Positions 1 to 13,293 of a DNA stretch of 64,000 bases are shown piece by piece. The first letter of the stretch is position 1; the number at the start of each line of letters is the position of its first letter. This stretch comes from Echinococcus granulosus (lineage: Eukaryota; Platyhelminthes; Cestoda; Cyclophyllidea; Taeniidae): NCBI RefSeq assembly GCF_000524195.1, contig NW_020170429.1, forward strand, positions 341,656 to 405,655. Direction: 5' to 3'. The position numbers and the translations under genes are program-made. The notes under the pieces were generated by a model. That model was not told the DNA's origin, made no database searches, and worked only from the letters and a program-made list of their open reading frames with translations.

Positions 1-3000
1 GCTAATCAGGGTCTACTGACGTGACGAGGATCGACTCGCATCAACGACATCGTCTTCACCTGTAATCAAGTCAGGTGCAGAAGGTGGATAGGAAAACACT
101 ATTCACTGCCACCTTTGATTTGTCTCACTTGTCAAGTCAAATAGTGGCATTCACACACCCATGCTGTAAGCAAATTTTCTCCTCTTTTCGCCCTTTTATT
201 CGGGCAACTTGACATGCCCAAATTATTGTTTCTTTTCGCGCTACCACCCAGAGGGAAATGTTATATCTGCATTTCCACCTTGATTTAGGTGTTGGTACAC
301 TCTGAATTTCCGTATTCCCTAGTAAAGTTATGCAGTTTCAGAATTTGCTGCACATTCATCTGTTTTGACCTCTTTATTGGACATGGTGTGCGCATGTGTG
401 TGCATATGCGCGTGGTGACTCATCGCTGCAGAAGCACGGTGAGTAGATGCGAGAACGCAGACCACAGCGGCGCTTCCTGATTGGAGCTTTCCCGCTGTAC
501 TTTACCACATAGGCACAACATCCGATTAAATTAGGCGCACAGACGCGTACACGGTGATCGATATCGATTAACTGAGGCAGCCAATGGTCGAGAAGCCATC
601 ATTTTCAAATTAGCACTCCAAAATGACGGTTTGGGGAGGAGCCTAACTTCTACCCTCCCTTAAGGTAGGTCCTTCTTCAAAATCGCACTTTTAGCAAAAA
701 TTCCTTTTACCGCCTAAGCATAGTAGGAAATTGCCGCTAAAATTCCGCTAGTATTTAGCATCATGGTGCTTAGAATTGGGGGAATTGTTGGGCAATGTTG
801 CTGTTTTTGATTACGTCCGGCGAAAATGCGAAAGGGCATACAGTACTTCCACAGTAATGACCACTTTCAGACGTTATCATTATTCTTGGTTGTCTTAACG
901 AATTTACCACAGTTCCAATCCCTAACAGTAAATACTGCAGTGGAATAAAAAATTCCTTTTTTAATGCATTCAAAACTTTTGCTCTGGTGCGCTTATTTTA
1001 ATCGCGTTCCATCGGGGCAACTGCTACTATTCAAACGATAGCTCGAAAACAACTTTTTTGGGATGTTAAACTTTTTTTTTATTTGCACAGTTTGGATTAG
1101 TAACCTTAGCGCCAAAATCTATTTCGTTTATTTTACAGAAGCGAACAAAATATTTTTGACACTACTCCTGAATATTTTATTGGTTGAATTGAAGTCAAGG
1201 TCAGCTGTGATGTGGACGACTGTAGCCTTGTGGAAAGTGGTCCAGAGAACACCGACAAGTCTAATCTTCCATTCTTCCACTTCGGATTAATCTGCTAGTT
1301 AAGATTGCGGTTTTAGAACTCGTGTTTATATACGTTTATTTTATCCAAAGAGCAGGAGTTACGTTTCTCCATTTTAGACCTTGTTAAACACGACCCCATT
1401 ATTTTGGGAAATGCAGTTAATAAATTTTATTTCTCAAGCTATTTATCAAGAAAATTAATACACCCAGCATCTTGGATTAAGATGCAGACAATAAATCACT
1501 TTATTACCTGTGTCTATGTCCCGTTATTTGCCAAAGTTGTTGCCGATGTTTGTTGATTCACCTCTAATCAGCCAAGTTGGACATCAAAAGCGCAAATATT
1601 TTGCCTCCGCTGATCTGATTTTGTGCCCCAGCCTACTCAATGCTCATGCACTAAATCGTGGGGCGGTTAAGTGGTAAACAGCCTTTTAGCAATTTACGTA
1701 CATATTTTCTGCAAAGGTACTTAAAACAAAGGTGGCTTAGAGATGCCTATCCAAAATCCGACACATCTTTTTAAATCTTCTGAGCGTAATAGAGGAAGCC
1801 GTTTGTTCTCCGATTCACTGTTTGCCCATTTGCAATGTTGTCTCGACACAAGAAATATATCCTGTGAGCTATCTTGAGTTTTTTGGTTTGTGTCATCAAC
1901 TCGGTTAACTTGGAAGTTTATCATTTTCTTTACCGACTTTATCGCCATGTACTTACGATAGAAAGTTCCTAATGGATGCGCGGAATGCGATCCTTTTCAA
2001 AAATAAATAAATAATTGCCCTAATTCTCCCGTATTCTGGGAATCTGGTTTATTCAATGTATGACGGTTTTTTATCTGAGACAAATTTTTCCTTATTTAGA
2101 TTGTACCCACGCAAATTCTTCCATGCCAAGACAAGGTGGAAATTTTGGACTAATGGGTGGAGTGACAGTATCAATGTAAACAAAGACGTTCAATTTACTA
2201 GAACTATGGCCCTCCTAGAACCTGAATTTGCGTCCAAATATTTACTAATTTATCATTTGATGAGGTTCCTAGTTCTAGTCTTCGAATTTGTATGAAACTG
2301 CATTCAGTATTTAAATAGATTATGTGTTATTACAATTGAGATGATAGTTTAAATCCAAAGGAGTTGTTTTTATCATAAGCTCATTACTTTGGTGTATTCA
2401 GAAAATATTGTTTTACTCAGAAATACAATTTTTTGGACGCTCAACTTCATGTTAAGTAGTAGGTTTTAAGTTGACTTTGCACAATTTCATTTTAAAGCAT
2501 CACTTATCTCAAAACTTTACCACGGAGAGGGAACATTTAAAAGTGGTCCTGTTTCTAGTAACGGTGAAGATGTAATGCAGTGCTTTTAAAATTGACATTT
2601 TAAGCACCTCAGCATTCCGTAGTTAAGTGAAAAGTACTTTTTCGGCGGCTAAGAACAAACCATATAGACCGCAATGCAATAACGCCATTCCTCGCTAAAA
2701 AAGATTTCATTTCTAGCTAGTCAGATCCAGTGACTCAAGGAGGTATAATACGGAAAGCATACTGCAGTTATGAGTTTACACCTTTGAGATTAAACATTTG
2801 CTCAATGTAAGCCATTTTAAGGATCCTCGTGACTTTTCACCCTAAACTTTGGCACTGATGAATATAGTCCTTTCAGTTTTGCTGCAAATTTGAAAGGGAC
2901 TAAAGTAGATGCAGCCAATAACTCCAAAGCTGACCTCTCGGTCATTTGTCTGTCACGGCATGATGGCTGTCTAAATGACAATTATTCACGCAGGTTTTCT

Positions 3001-5071
3001 AGTCTCCAGCACTTTTAATCATAGTTCTTGGGTCGTGGGGACTCCCATCTAAGTCCTTCCAACCCACCGACAATACACATTTCCCATACCACATTCTTAC
3101 CACTTCTTCTTCGAAGATCAATGGAGGCGCTATACCTGAGGAAGCGGATTTTAAGTTTCAGAAAGCACCTTTACTGCTTAAACGTCCGGGTTGGAATTTA
3201 GCTGAGCATCTGAAAAGCCTTCACTGCCATTACAGGCACAGTCACGCAGCTTACTTTGCAGGCACTGCTCCCGTAACGGGGCCACGAGTTATCGTGCACC
3301 CTGTACGCACGTCTCTCATCAAGGTCACTTCTAGGATTTCCCATTTCCGGGCGCCCTGGGAAGCTCTCTTTTCCCAATGCCATAGAGCGCGGTTATTAAG
3401 CAATTGGGGCTTAACTAAATCATTGCATCTAGTCCGCAATTTCCGAGCTTTGTGTGCGCTTTATTCAGACCTCCTGGCTTACTTTAATAGATTTTCCTTG
3501 CCATTCCATTTGCAAACGCTTGGATCATTGTCAGGCCTCATGGTTTATTTCGACTTCCTTCTTGTACACCACTTGCAGTATAGTGCAATGTCAAAAAGGT
3601 GATATCATATTTGAAAAAAGATGACATCTTTGTGCGCATAAAGCTTTTTGCCCTCTCAAAAAAGGAAATCCAAGGCGGTGAATCACCTGCAAAGAAATAA
3701 CGACAGCACCCTACAATCAAATTCTTGTCCCTTTGTTTTTTTGTGGTCACAGGATGATGCAACTGTCGGCACATTTTTTACAATGGAAAGGCAACTTTAA
3801 TAAAATAGAAGCGCTCTTTTTCAATCATCTGAAAGAAAAGCTAAAATAAACGCACCGTGGTCGACAAGAATGAATGATTCCCCTTGAAATTGAACCTAAC
3901 CTCAAACGCAATTATTTCCCGTGTAGAGAGCGGTCTAAGTTGTGCATGATTATATTCACTGCTATTACTAGATAGAACCTTATTATTACCATTATTAGAG
4001 CTCTGGGTGGTTTATTTGATGCCTTCCACCCCTCCTTTTCTTGCCTATTTCATGCAGATATCCCACATGCACAACTCATTTTCTCCACGCCTCTCGCCCT
4101 CCCTCCCATTCATGCGGCTGCCAACTTTGAAATTGGTGCGCATGCGTTCTGTGCGTACGTATGTGCGTGCACGCGCGTGGGCACGCATGAATGGGTCTCT
4201 TTCAAACTGTACGGGGATGCACGGACGAGCATGCCTTTGAGGTCGCGCGCCCTGATTGGTTACACGTCGCGTGCATTGATGCGCGCCCTATATGAAGTGT
4301 ATTGTTATTCCAAAATCGATGGAAACGGCTAAACAATTCAGTTTTATGTATGTATATGATATGGCTTTATGGCGTTTAAACATCACCTGAGATACACGTG
4401 TTGTGTAAATATTAATAAAATGGCAATTTGGAGAGGTGAAATTGGTCATTAAATCGAATTGCCACATGGTTGTTTTAGTTCCTTGATAGCAGTCATTCGC
4501 ATTTGCAATTAGAATTTCAGTCAGATGAATTAGCCTTTAAGTACTTTTGGCGGGTGCTATGTGGTCCCACTAACGTGCTTTCAAATATCGAGAGACTCTG
4601 AGGTGGCCCATCAATCACTGGACAGCATATTATTCAGATACGAAAAACGTTCTTCGCAAAATTGAGTAATTCCATTGAAAATCACTTTAACTCTGCAGCC
4701 GATTAATTTTACACATCGGCTAAATTGCGTCTATCAAGAGATGGCCTCGTCGCCCACTCTGCGTCAAAATGTATCAAGCCCGACACCCCTCTAAACATTC
4801 AGTAATTACCTGCCGAACATTAGCGAGGATGTATTTACGACTCCTCATTTCGGCCCCGCCCATCCACCCGCCCTGCCTTTTGTCCATCGATCTGCTCACC
4901 CACCGAATCACACCTACCAATTTACCCACAAGTCCGCACAGGCAGCTACTCACTCGCCTACTCTTACTCAACATTCCTTCCCATCTAACTTCTTATCAGA
5001 TTACGAATTCACCCACCTCACCTGCGTTCACAGAAGACACTGGTTTCTGTAGCAATAATAATAGTAGACGA
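1..5071. other. Non-coding flank downstream of the EP400-like gene
   Basis: No gene could be supported on either strand. Open frames here are short, lack splice context and match no family I recognise. The longest (4769-5314, plus) has a biased Leu/Pro/Thr/Ser composition from a C-rich, CACC-rich tract at about 4850-5040, which is probably 3' UTR or intergenic DNA. Two patches rich in alternating purine/pyrimidine steps lie at about 385-440 and 4135-4290. The last 300 bases are probably the 3' UTR of the minus-strand gene that ends at 5388. Confidence 0.6.
4130..4300. promoter_or_regulatory. CpG-containing patch with NRF1-like and CCAAT motifs
   Basis: The patch contains TGCGCATGCG (close to the palindromic NRF1 consensus), runs of alternating GTGCGTGC/ACGCGCG, and the inverted CCAAT box CTGATTGG at about 4252. 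A similar block at about 385-487 has GTGCGCATGTGTGTG followed by CTGATTGG. The spacing between the GC-rich part and the CCAAT box is similar in both. A promoter role is inferred only. No transcript start or neighbouring gene in the window needs it, so it may serve a gene beyond the left edge. Confidence 0.2.
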
Positions 5072-5077
5072 TTTATT
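5072..5077 (-). terminator. Candidate poly(A) signal of the EP400-like gene
   Basis: AATAAA on the minus strand (TTTATT on the plus strand) lies about 310 nt after the stop codon at 5388-5390. It is the first canonical hexamer I noticed downstream. The cleavage site cannot be placed from sequence alone. Confidence 0.45.
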
Positions 5078-5387
5078 ACTTTCCTCTACTCAATACTCAA
5101 GGAAATAACAATGATTCCGTGGGAGTTTTACACACACTTTCTTTGTACATATGTTTATATAGATATAAAAAAGTTTCGTGAATGTATGCATGTGAATGCA
5201 CCAACACCTCTGATCACATGGCTGCGTACATTACACATACCAGCTGCAAGTGCTGAGCAGATCGCCGATAACCCCTTTACGCGCACAGGGCCAAAAAACA
5301 GAGGGACAACGTGATAGGCATGGCAATTGAGGCAAGATGTATACACAGAGGCAGTGGGTTGGAAAGTCCACGTCATCCTCTTTTCTT

Positions 5388-8300
5388 CTACTGCGGTTGA
5401 TGTGAAGATGCAGAAGACGACGATTGAGGAGGAGGAGGAGGAGGAGGAGGAGGAGCAGATTGACCTGGTTGCTGTTGCCTAGCGCCACCAGTGGTGGTGG
5501 TGGTAGCGGCCGTGGCGGGGCGACGAGAAGCGCTGGAAACGGGGTGGATGCGTGAGAGGAGAAGCTGCGACTCTGGAACAACTACACCACTACCGCCGCT
5601 TCCACGTTGCTGTGTCTGCTGTTGGACGGGAGAGGTAAAGAGACCGTCGCGGGTGCGGTGAACCGGTGTCGTCGTTGCTTGGACCGCACCTGGTGTGGCT
5701 ATACCACTGCCAGCGGGCGTTACGGAAAGTGTACGAACGAACCGTTGCGCGGGCAGAGCGGTGCCCGGACGAAACTGGAGGCGGAGAACGCTTATTTAAT
5801 AATGAGTAGAGCAGCGGGCTTATGCGTAAGGTCATGAAAAATCACTTGTTTAAGACCAAGAATCATTGCATTTCATGGCAAAGAACACAGAAGGGCTTCT
5901 GCTACATTATGAATCTTAGAAATCCATTTTACACGATTCCACCTACTGTCCAAAAAACATCAAATAGATTCAAGGACAAATATTTTTCTAATCCAAAGGA
6001 TGGCAAGTTGACAATGAATTCAACGCGCATACATTTTTAATAGAGGACGGAAAGAACCGCAAGGAAATGTGGAAGATTAAACTAGTGTTAGATCTCCAGA
6101 AACCTAACCCACTTCATAGAATGCTACTTTAGGATAAACCACCACCCACTACCAACACCTTCGGTAGTCAGCGAAGGATAGAATTCCACGTAAGATGCAG
6201 TTTGCACGAAGCTCCTCACCCAGCGTGGAGAGTAAAGAACGACATCTTCGATTTGCTCATAGAGGACGAAATTTAAGAGCTGTATAACTATCATATATAT
6301 GAATAACGGAAAGAGACGAAGACTGGAAATTGATGACATTCCACAGAATACAGCCCCTCGTCGAGTGCCTCATTTATTTTTCGACATGCGTCTTGCAGCT
6401 GCACAAACAACCAAGTACACATTCCGGCTGTCAGAAGTCAGCCCTGCACGAGCCGCCAAGTTGACTGAAATGAGATTTAGCGCTAAGGGCCATCCGCATC
6501 GAAATATTGAAGTGGAAAAGAAAATCTTTCCAATGCTTCATTGGACGACCGAATGAAGGCACCGAGGAAAGTGCGAAAACTACGAAAGTAAGGTGGAATT
6601 TGTTGGGAAAAAAGTCTTGATTCTGGCAAAAATGAGGGTTAAAACAAAATGAAAAAAAAAGCAAGCAGTGAAAAACAGAAAACGGAAGCGTGATAGTCAC
6701 AATGGAAGAGTGCTTTTTTTTCTAAAGGAACAGTTAGCAAGCGCTTTTGACGTTTGATGAAATTCTGGAAAAAGAGGAGCGGAGAACCAGAATTGTAGAA
6801 CAATTTGCGCCCCTTTCAGTCGGAAAAACGACAACCCCAGTGCCTAACTCTTGACAGCGTTTCAGAGGAATGCATTCATAGTGATTGCAAGAAAGTAGTT
6901 TAGTAGAAAGTAAGTTTCCAAAAAGTGTCACCTATTTAAAACACACAATTTCACAATTCACGTGGAGATGGCTGCAACCCTGAGAGAAGTGATGTGTGTG
7001 ACACTTCATTTTGAGAGACAACAGCTCACATTGACCTCGGCTGCACGCGTGACAGTGAACAAGGGTTGGGTGAGTAGCTATTGTTCAGTTTTCTCCGTTC
7101 AAAAAAGAGGATCCGAGCTTATCCATTGCCACACAAGCAATAACTCGATGAAATTTCACAATTTTCAAAAGAATCAGTTGAATCAAAACTTTTTGAAAGG
7201 TTGGAACAAAAGACAAGCATGGTTGAGTGCTGTCAAAATTTCAAATTTGTTTCGAAATAAAAGGTGAGCAAAATCTTGTTAAGGAGCTACGTGTCTCTAG
7301 ACCCGATCAATCAGAAACCGTACCCAAAAGAACTTAGCCATTTCGTGGAAAATTCATAACCTCAATCTCCTAGCAGAATCCGCAGTAGAACAACCAAAAT
7401 TTAAAATAAGTTTTAAGATTGCAAATGGAAATTTCAACTCGACTTTCAAAACCGATCGATCAAAATCCGCACTTGAATGAAAACTACCGCAATTTGGAAA
7501 AAAAAATGAACCACAAGCAGGCTACAAAAAGTAGGGCTACCTGCTGTCGCGGTCTGATGATTTGTGGAAGAGCTTGAGCTCCTGCTGACAAGAGGGTGAT
7601 GCCAGTGGGTGTGGCAGCAGTGGTCTGGTGATGATGGTGATGGTAGATCACTGAGGCAGGTCGTGCGCCGCTTGCAGTGGCCAGCACCGTGACCCCTCCA
7701 GCACCACCACCACTCGCACCTGTGGCACCGCCTGCCTGCGAGACTCCTGCCGGAGACAAGGTCACACCACGGCGGACCATTGTCGTGCCTCCTGTATTCT
7801 GTGGAAAAAGACAGTAAGACGGGGAAAATTAGGTAGATGAGAGTAATGAACTGATCCAGCAACGCTAACCTCGTTACTTGCAACGAGACAATGATACAAA
7901 AGTTGGAAATGGATCCACACACTACTGCCTGACAAGAACATGAACCAGAATCAAATAAGCCAAGGCTGGACGGAAGTATACGGAGTAAATTGATATTCTT
8001 GTAAACTAGTAAGTATTTATAGCGTAAAAATAGTCGGCATTTCCATACAGCGCTGATAAAAGCCAATCGACTTGAAAGTGTGGGAAAATCTAACAGTTTG
8101 AAAAAAAACTGGCAAAACTGCAACTATCTACACAAACGATCAGCTAACTTTAAAGGGAATGCAAGATGCAATGAAATGGCAGGAGGATAACACCTCCCCA
8201 ATACGATAAATTGCTGAAAATAAAAAACAAGTCAAATTTCTCTAACATGAGCTTAGATAAACCGCCATCAAAAAAAAACAATCAAAGCAAAAGTAGCGAG

Positions 8301-11300
8301 AAAGAATCACCTTTTACAGTGGGAGCTAGTTTGACCCTATTTTTACCCCTCAAAAGGCAGTGACAGAACATTACGGAGGCGGTAATTGTAATCGCACACA
8401 ATCCCTCCAAAGAAATAAGTAGAAGAAATGAGAGGAAATACAATGGAATGGTCAGAATGTATGTGAAAGCGATTTCTTCCAAAAACACAAGAAACGCCAC
8501 TGCATTGAAAGGAATTGGCTAAGAAGATACAGTGGGAAACAACGTAATTAAGGTTAGTGGCCACAATAAAACACGATTGCCCTGTTTTCACAACAACAAA
8601 ATACGACAGTACAAGGGGCTCAAATGTGGCAAATTGCTAGCTATGTATCTAAGGCACCACAAAATCTACCAGCAACAGAGCCCTGCCACATTCAGGCGAC
8701 ATCAAACAGTGGGAATAAAAGATCGTGCCGGCATGTCGTTATCGGTCAAGAAAAACGCGAATAAGAGGGACAAAAAAGTCACAATGGCTATCTAAATTCG
8801 GAGTGCAAGCGAAGAATCATACGGGAAACTTTACCGACTTCACAGAGGTACAACGAGGTATAGGTTGTATACGCTGAAAAACAAAAAAAGGTAAGATAGG
8901 AGGAAGACGGCATCAGTGCCTTCGCCATTTCAAGCGTTAGAAATTCGAGAAGTTGATTCCACTTCTGCCAACCGCAGAAGAAGAATGAGTTCAAACGAAA
9001 CCTATCCACAGAATTGTGCAAAAGTGAAAGCATTTAAAAACTAAACAAATGCGTAGAAATAGGGAGCTATCGGCCGATGAGGGTATAGTAAAATCGTAAC
9101 TTCAACGGTGAATTTGGACCAGCCAATAGGATTAATCAAACGCTACAATACCAGCGAACCCGCAAAATGGGATGGAATCAAATGACCAAATCTGTAGTGG
9201 TTGAGAGCCCTTACCGGAAAACGTGGTTGAGTAAGGCAGGGAACGGCCCAGCCCGTAGAGCAAAAGAATGATCCATTGAATCCGGATATTAACAAACACC
9301 AACCAAGTGGGAATGATGAAAGTAAACGCTTAGAACCACATTCAATCAAGCGAGTGGGCATTTAGCAAGTTTATTTACCGAATAATGTGATTGAACAGAT
9401 GGTCTTCTAGATGAAGTCACATTCTAAAAATTAATGAAATCAAGTAATGAAGCATAAAATTAAAGCGGCAAGTACTTGTAATCATATCGGTTTGACGAAA
9501 TTACAACGGTTGAGAGCGTTCACTGAGGAACGCAACAGATCTAACCAAATACTAAAAGAGCAACAATTGAAACCTATACACGAATTGAGTGATACAAAGC
9601 AATTTCCCGCATAGACTCTAAATAGCATACACATCCATCCAACTAGCGGTCACGAAATAATAAAGAGGCGAACATTCGCTCGCACTTCTCTACAGGAGGG
9701 GAAGTAAGAACAACGAAAACGTTGTTCGTCAGGAAAAATCAAAAAGATATCAAGTTTTTATACAAGTGAATTAAAGATTACGTCGTCGTGATATGCCAAA
9801 AAATACCAAAGCGCATAGACTCCTTGAATTCCAAATAAGGTGGAACTAACTGAGATCACATGGGTAGCGCCAGAGGCCGTGGCAGGTGTGACAGCAAACA
9901 CCGACTGAGCATTAGCACCGACCACACTGGAACCAACACGGCGCAAAATGCCCGTAGTGGTGGCGGTAGTAGTAGGCACTTGACGCGTGGCAGCGCCCAT
10001 TGATCCCGATGCAGTATAACGCAAGACCGTCGGAGAGGCACCACTGCCACCATGGTAGCTGACTGATGCGGCCGTAGAGAAGGGCTAGAATCAAACCGAG
10101 CCGTCAAAAAGCTTCTACTTAAATCTTGCAGGTAGAAAAAAAAGCTTGAAAGCTTACCAAGATGCTTGCTGAACGTTGAATGCTTGAACTACCACCAGGA
10201 CTGCCGGTTCCAGAAATAGTAACGATAGTCGGATGCTGTTGGTGAGAGTGGTGGTGAATGCGAGCAGCGGGGAGCACACCCGGAGTGTTGGCGGAACCAA
10301 CAACAACGGCGGCAGAGCCAGACACAGCCACAGATGGCGTAGAAGTAGCTACCACAGTGATTGAGGAAACACTGGAAGGCGTGGGAGAGGCGGAAGAAGA
10401 GGCAACAGCGGCGGCAGCTACAGCAGCGGCTGCTGCTGCAACAGCTTCTGTTCGCTGACGTGCCTCGCGTTCCTCCTTGCTCTTGATTACCATCGCCGGT
10501 GTGATCAATGTGTCTGGACTGATGTTGTGCTCCTACAATGGCAAGGGACGGAAGTTCACCAAAATTAAATCAAACGCAATTGTCTGTTCACCAATTTTCC
10601 ATAATATTGACGAAGCTTTCAAAATAGGGAAGGGCTAGACCAGTTCAAGAGTAACAGTTTATTGCAAAGTCACCTTTCACTGAGCCTTATTGAATTAGAT
10701 ATCGCCTTAAGAAAATGTCGGAAGCAAATTTCTAAGTGCTTGTGATATTATTTTACTACAAGTGAAAATGGTATATGGGCATAAGTGAAACCAGCATCCA
10801 AAACTAGATTTTCAGAAACCCCTCGGCCACTATACTGAAGCCTTGTGAATCAGTTTTTGAATTTGTTTCCTATTCCTTGCGGTCGCAAATGTAGTCAGCT
10901 AAATGCCCATAAAACTCTGCAGCTATCTCAATAGCAGCATAGCAACCATTAACGCCATCACCAAGGAGGCCAATCACTCACCTGCAAAGCAGCAATATGT
11001 GACGGATTTTTTTGAATCACCGTAGCTCCGCTAGGCAGTTGTGGTGGTACTTGCGAGGCCGAAGCAGCAGCCGCTGCGGCCGCAGCAGCCGCCGCAGCGT
11101 TGCGCATCAACATTGTCGCAGCGGTCGCTGGTCCGCCCATTCGCTGCTGCGCTTGCGTCTGAGGATGATGAGAAGAAATTATTGTAGAGGCACCAGGATG
11201 GTGATGAAGATGATGGAGGTGGTGGAGACTACTAGAACTCGCTGACTTGGGCGTCGCCTCGCGTATACACTTGCGAAGAATGCTGATTATTTGATTGTCT

Positions 11301-13293
11301 AGCGGGCTGGTGGTGGGAGCGGAAGTGGTGACGGTGGCAGAGCCTCCTGAAGGTTGAGTAGAGGCGGTGCCCAGGGAAGAGAGCTGTGACTCAAGGTGCT
11401 AAAACACAAGGGGTGAGAGGTAGAATCTACTTAAGTCCTTGGTAAGCAGCGCAATCGTCTCCTAGGAAGGTCTGTTAATAATAAGACACCAAATTTACTA
11501 GTTGATTGAGGACAGATTACTAATAACACCAACTTCTGCCCATTTGTAATTATTTACTGTAGGTCCAATTAAAAGTCTTACGACACAGCCAAGGAACTGG
11601 ATCACGAAAAGCCACTTCATAATCACAGTGGATCACTCAAAAGTTCAAGGTTGGGTTAGGAGGGATACACAGAGAAGCCCGTAAGATAATATAATAATAA
11701 AGCAAACAAACGGCAGTTGAATTATCGTGGGAGTTGACGGTAGAGTGAATCCGCATCCCCAACTTAACAACATGAAATGGATTTTAAGATTTCCTAAATT
11801 TCAGCTTAATGGAGTTATTCAACGATTTCCGTATACACCCGTTCACATAGAATGAGGGAGAGAGCCAGCAACGAAATTGGTCTGGCTCTATGGATTGATG
11901 CCACTACTTAAATGTGCAGTGAGTAGGAAGTTTTGCATTGGCCTAAACAGATTACCTGGGGCCTTGTTCCGATCTTGAAAACAACTCGAGGTCAACGCAC
12001 TTCTCAGCAAATACACAATACTTGCTTGTTTAACACGACTGCGTACCTCAGCAATTAGTGTAGCCACCTCAAACAACTTATAAATTGGGGTGATCCAGGA
12101 TGGCCTTTAAATAACCTTAAAACCACACACTTGAAAATGAAGGCAGCGCACGAAATGTAAACACCACGCGACTGATTCACATATGAATAGTGTATGCGCG
12201 AGAAATTGGACAATTTACTCAGTCCACAGGCCGCATTACATGAGAAAAAGCAGAAACTTCACATCCGAATGATACCACTTAAAAACCCACCGGGTAACAA
12301 ATAGTACATACTAGTATTAATCTTGCATAAAATTCCTTTAAAGCGCTCTCCTTCATATAACTTTGCGAAACTGTGGCAAAATGTTTATTTTCCTGGAATC
12401 AATTAAGCTGCACAAATAGCTGCCCGTATTAACACTCTTTGACCAATGAAGAACGCGGTTAACAAACAACTCACGCATCAGCTACTTATATGCCAAATAA
12501 GTAGGGCCCGCTTAAGAACCACTTTACCCAATCATTGTAATCGATTTGAGCGACCAAAAAAAGGAACAACGCAGAGGGAGGAGGAAATATTATGCATAGA
12601 AATAACCGGATAGTTTTTGAGTTTGTTTGAAGGACCATAGTTGGTTAACGAATACGCCACACTACTTGAGCATGAAGTGAGTAGCAGCCGTCCAAGAATA
12701 ACTCAAAACGGGCAAACCGACCAATTTCAACAGTTGAGAGTATCATGCAAAGAGTACATTCACCGCATAAATGTGATCAGCACTATGCACTACTTAAAAA
12801 ACGAAGTGAGCGCCATTCACCTGAAAAAAACACCTCGAACTGGCATCTTGACCAATTTCAGCAGCACAGAGAAAAAGGAGTTATCACGCGACAAGAAAAA
12901 CCGGTAGCTCCTGAATCTGCTGGAGAAGATCAAGCTGATCAACGGACACATCATGCTATCGAAGTATGGAATGGGCGTCAATAGCTCAGGAATCGCCCCA
13001 CACTCAACTTAACAAAATTGCATAATGATTATGTACCAGGAAGTACTGGTAGCCCCTCAACTTGTTGGCAGGACTGGCGCTGGCGCCACCGGCGACGGTT
13101 GTAAAGTCGTTTGACACACCACCAACAGAGTTGTTTTGATCCAGCGGACTGGATGAAGACGGCAGGATAGGGGTGGAGAGACCACTCTTCAACTTGTTCT
13201 TCACCTTCCGTCCAACACCCGTCGACGACCCATGCTGCTGCTGGTGATGATGTTGGTGCTGCAGATGGTGGGCATAGGACGATACCGACCCAT
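5388..13293 (-). other. Low-complexity C-terminal tail exons 17-22
   Basis: Exons 17 (13293-13037), 18 (11398-10982), 19 (10532-10158), 20 (10084-9851), 21 (7798-7541) and 22 (5774-5388) encode residues about 2270-2911. They include His/Gln runs (HHLQHQHHHQQQH), a 13-residue alanine run after LMRN, a second Ala/Val run after EREARQRTE, a five-His run, and an eight-proline run encoded by GGA repeats at 5426-5454 on the plus strand. Exons 18-22 all start and end in phase 0, which suits exon skipping without frame change. The Q-rich tail of human EP400 is comparable in place and composition. Confidence 0.75.

Noticed and set aside
4769..5314. 181-codon plus-strand open frame
   Set aside because: Leu/Pro/Thr/Ser/Ile bias follows from a C-rich, CACC-rich tract. 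No splice context, family or domain. It overlaps the likely 3' UTR of the EP400-like gene.
5231..5581. Minus-strand frame with a poly-Leu run
   Set aside because: It is the wrong frame of the terminal exon 5388-5774. The frame joining exon 21 in phase gives a poly-Pro run and a proper stop.
9856..10107. Minus-strand frame overlapping exon 20
   Set aside because: Shadow frame. The phase-0 frame that joins exons 19 and 21 is the other one.
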